Source of the DNA: Capillidium heterosporum
Lineage: Eukaryota; Entomophthoromycota; Entomophthoromycetes; Entomophthorales; Capillidiaceae
Length of the DNA stretch: 64,000 nucleotides
Reading direction: 5' to 3'
Assembly (NCBI GenBank): GCA_016630905.1
Contig: WBMQ01000001.1
Span: 3,100,001-3,164,000, forward strand
Position 1 is the first letter of the stretch; each line of letters opens with the position of its first letter. The position numbers and the translations under genes were made by a program. Below, one piece after another: positions 62,061 through 64,000 of this stretch. The notes under the pieces were generated by a model. The model had not been told where the DNA came from, did not search any database, and worked only from the letters and a program-made list of their open reading frames with translations.

Positions 62061-62699
62061 ATGTCCAACCGGTCAACTGATTCCAACTTCAATTCAGCTA
62101 ATTCCAGCCAACTTTACCTGCAATCCGACTCCTTAAACGTTGATATGAATAGCAACATCAATCAAGTCAAAAGTAAACCTGGGTTAATAATAGCGCCTAG
62201 TTACCAAAGTCCCAATCAACCTTCCTCGCAAGCAACCCAAAATTTGATAAGTGACTTGTTGAACGTCAAAGGTACTTTGGTAAAAGATAAAGTTGATAGA
62301 GGTACATTTATTTTTTATATTTTTGCTTATAATTTAAAAGCTTTAAGCCAACTGGTGTTATATTTACAATCACTCTACCATCACCCTTCCTTACTCTTCT
62401 ATCAATTCAACGACTTGTGTCATCAGAAAGTCAAAATAAATGTGCATGTAAAAGTAAGCTTATAGTGAAGAATTTAATTTATGCGCTAACATTACTGTCA
62501 TTTATTAATAAAACAGAACAGCTTGAAGCCCAATTTGAATAAATTGGAGTTGAAAAGTTTGGACTTGGTCGACCAGACCCAACAAATATTTCAGATAAAG
62601 AGCTGTATCGGCAAGTTAAGTCAACTGCAGAAGTCATGTCACAGAGCTATAGTCGCCGCCACCCATATAAAGCATAGTAGTAAGAAGGAATTAAAATAA
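62061..62699 (+). CDS. Small unidentified protein, three exons
   Basis: 178 residues from exons 62061-62301, 62341-62453 and 62517-62699. I do not recognise it. The first third is Ser/Asn/Gln-rich and probably disordered. The rest is helical: KGTLVKDKVDRALSQLVLYL, QSLYHHPSLLFYQFNDLCHQ, then LKPNLNKLELKSLDLVDQTQ and IGKLSQLQKSCHRAIVAATH. This layout, disordered then a coiled-coil tail under 200 residues, is common in small subunits of tethering and BLOC-type complexes, but that is only analogy. Intron 1 (39 nt) is stop-free and a multiple of three, so an unspliced form would add 13 residues. The 3' end converges with the next gene only 20 bp away. Confidence 0.65.
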
Positions 62700-62719
62700 A
62701 GTTGCATGCATATTATTTA

Positions 62720-64000
62720 TTACAAAACATTTGGGTTCCTTCTTTTGAACTCCTTTTCAACTCTATCGATTTTGGTCAAGGTATCTGCTTCATCTATTAT
62801 ATTCCATAGTTGTTGGGAATTTTGGGTTGTTGTTTGGGGTTCCAGTTGTAGTTGACATTTCCATTTAATTGCTGCTAGTCTATCAAACTTGAAGTACAGG
62901 TTGAAAAATCTATTGAAGGTCGTGGGTTCTGCTTCAAAAAGTAGGTCCGACCTAACTTTCAACTGGTTCAAGTTGACTTTGAATTTGTCATGTAGCTCGA
63001 ACTTCCAACAGAACTCCAACAGGTCGACATAACATTCCAGATCTTGCAAGGCCAATTGATCTGGTAATTCAAGTTCGTTACTGCCAGTAAAGGGCCACAG
63101 CTGGTTTAAGATTTCCAGAAAATTGGGATGAAGCTTGGACTCTTGTAACAAACCTTTCAAAATCACTTGGAAGACTGAATGGACGGTATACTCAGGGTTC
63201 TTATCAAAGTCGATCAATCGTTCGACATAGGTTAGGATATCCAAGTAGTTTGTATCAGCTGCCTTAAAAGATTGAAGTAGTCGCATCCTCAAATCATAAT
63301 TTCCTTCTAAGTTACTGGTGGTGCTGTAGCGTTCAATAAGTCGAATCAATTCTTCCATGTAGGTCGCTTTGGCATTGCGGTATCGGTAGGGGAAGGTAGC
63401 TTCAAGGTAAACCAACAGTATCCTAGAGTCGACGTTCAAATCTAGTAAGAGTTTGTCCAGCGATCGGAAAGTGTCGTCTCTGTCATTTGATATGTTCACC
63501 TGCATCAAGTTCTTACCAAATTGAATCAGTTTGAGATTTAACTCCTCTGATCTTTCAGCCCCGTTCAAATTTAAACTTATGCCTTGAATGATAGGACCAA
63601 CGTCAGATACGTCGAAAAATTTGCAATTGGCTTCAAAAGTTTTGAAGAGGATGTCGGACTTTTGAACTTGAGTCAAATTAAATAGCTTGTTTAAACCGTA
63701 AAAGAAGGCGTCGGTATCGTATTTCATCAGTGAAGGCAAACTTCTAAAGAGTATAGTAAAGTGATCCAGTTTGGAGTTCAACGCCATTACCAACTTTAAC
63801 ATCTGGAAACTGGCAAAAGGATCCTTGAAGTTTAAATAGCCTTGGAATATAATATGAATAAGCTCAGCATTCTGACTAACTTTGTCTATGCTCAATGGGG
63901 GTAGACCTAGACCTTTGGTACTCAGAAATCGGTAGGTACGGTGTGGTAGTAAACTTGGAGTGATAATAATCTGATCTCCTAACAGGCTGTCAACCAATTT
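62720..64000 (-). CDS. Partial unidentified helical-repeat protein (5' end outside window)
   Basis: 426 C-terminal codons open to the right edge, stop at 62720, no intron in the visible part. I do not recognise the family. The protein is almost all alpha-helical with Leu/Phe/Asn-rich units of about 35 residues, such as DAFFYGLNKLFNLTQVQKSD, VYLEATFPYRYRNAKATYME and FNRFFNLYFKFDRLAAIKWK. It resembles pentatricopeptide-like mitochondrial RNA or translation factors of fungi, but no repeat is sharp enough to name. The start codon lies beyond 64000, since the frame continues to the edge. Confidence 0.7.
   Translation of the reverse strand, partial: KLVDSLLGDQIIITPSLLPHRTYRFLSTKGLGLPPLSIDKVSQNAELIHIIFQGYLNFKDPFASFQMLKLVMALNSKLDHFTILFRSLPSLMKYDTDAFFYGLNKLFNLTQVQKSDILFKTFEANCKFFDVSDVGPIIQGISLNLNGAERSEELNLKLIQFGKNLMQVNISNDRDDTFRSLDKLLLDLNVDSRILLVYLEATFPYRYRNAKATYMEELIRLIERYSTTSNLEGNYDLRMRLLQSFKAADTNYLDILTYVERLIDFDKNPEYTVHSVFQVILKGLLQESKLHPNFLEILNQLWPFTGSNELELPDQLALQDLECYVDLLEFCWKFELHDKFKVNLNQLKVRSDLLFEAEPTTFNRFFNLYFKFDRLAAIKWKCQLQLEPQTTTQNSQQLWNIIDEADTLTKIDRVEKEFKRRNPNVL

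Overview
The window is nuclear DNA of a fungus. Most genes are broken by very short spliceosomal introns, about 35-60 nt, with GTAAGT/GTAATT-type donors, CTAAC-like branch sites and TAG/AAG acceptors. AT-rich spacers of 0.5-2 kb separate them. The gene set is that of a filamentous or early-diverging fungus rather than a compact budding yeast: Zn2Cys6 regulator, diaphanous-type formin, four-LIM protein, RUN-FYVE protein, PTS2 thiolase, Tom40, Sec2, Vps25, importin beta and histone H3. I cannot name the species.

1-9.8 kb: an intronless PRP8 runs off the left edge on the minus strand and carries two separate inteins. One is 496 residues with a degenerate LAGLIDADG endonuclease. The other is 205 residues and keeps one relic endonuclease motif. 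9.8-17 kb: a nine-exon LIM gene, QCR9, a mitochondrial PDK/BCKDK-family kinase and a five-exon VPS25. 18-26 kb: two paralogous membrane-anchored alpha/beta hydrolases in opposite orientation flank importin beta and a small unidentified gene. The first hydrolase has a +1 break whose in-frame stop lies inside an intron-like signal set.

27-40 kb: a mitochondrial LEA-like repeat protein, SEC2, a Zn2Cys6 factor, TOM40 and a RUN-FYVE gene. 40-48 kb: gene-poor, holding decayed genes: an aldo/keto reductase pseudogene (41.2-42.1 kb), a possible mitochondrial-protein remnant (42.6-42.9 kb) and a degraded multi-exon gene (44.6-46.2 kb). 48-64 kb: peroxisomal 3-ketoacyl-CoA thiolase, a MIT-like protein, a 20-exon formin with a one-base frame break in FH2, histone H3, two small unidentified genes and a partial gene at the right edge.

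The genes are unrelated housekeeping and trafficking functions, and no operon-like logic is expected. Themes that recur are mitochondrial functions (QCR9, kinase, TOM40, LEA-like) and endomembrane or cytoskeletal traffic (VPS25, SEC2, RUN-FYVE, LIM, formin). Exon borders were assigned by hand from splice signals, reading frame and family resemblance. No database search was run.
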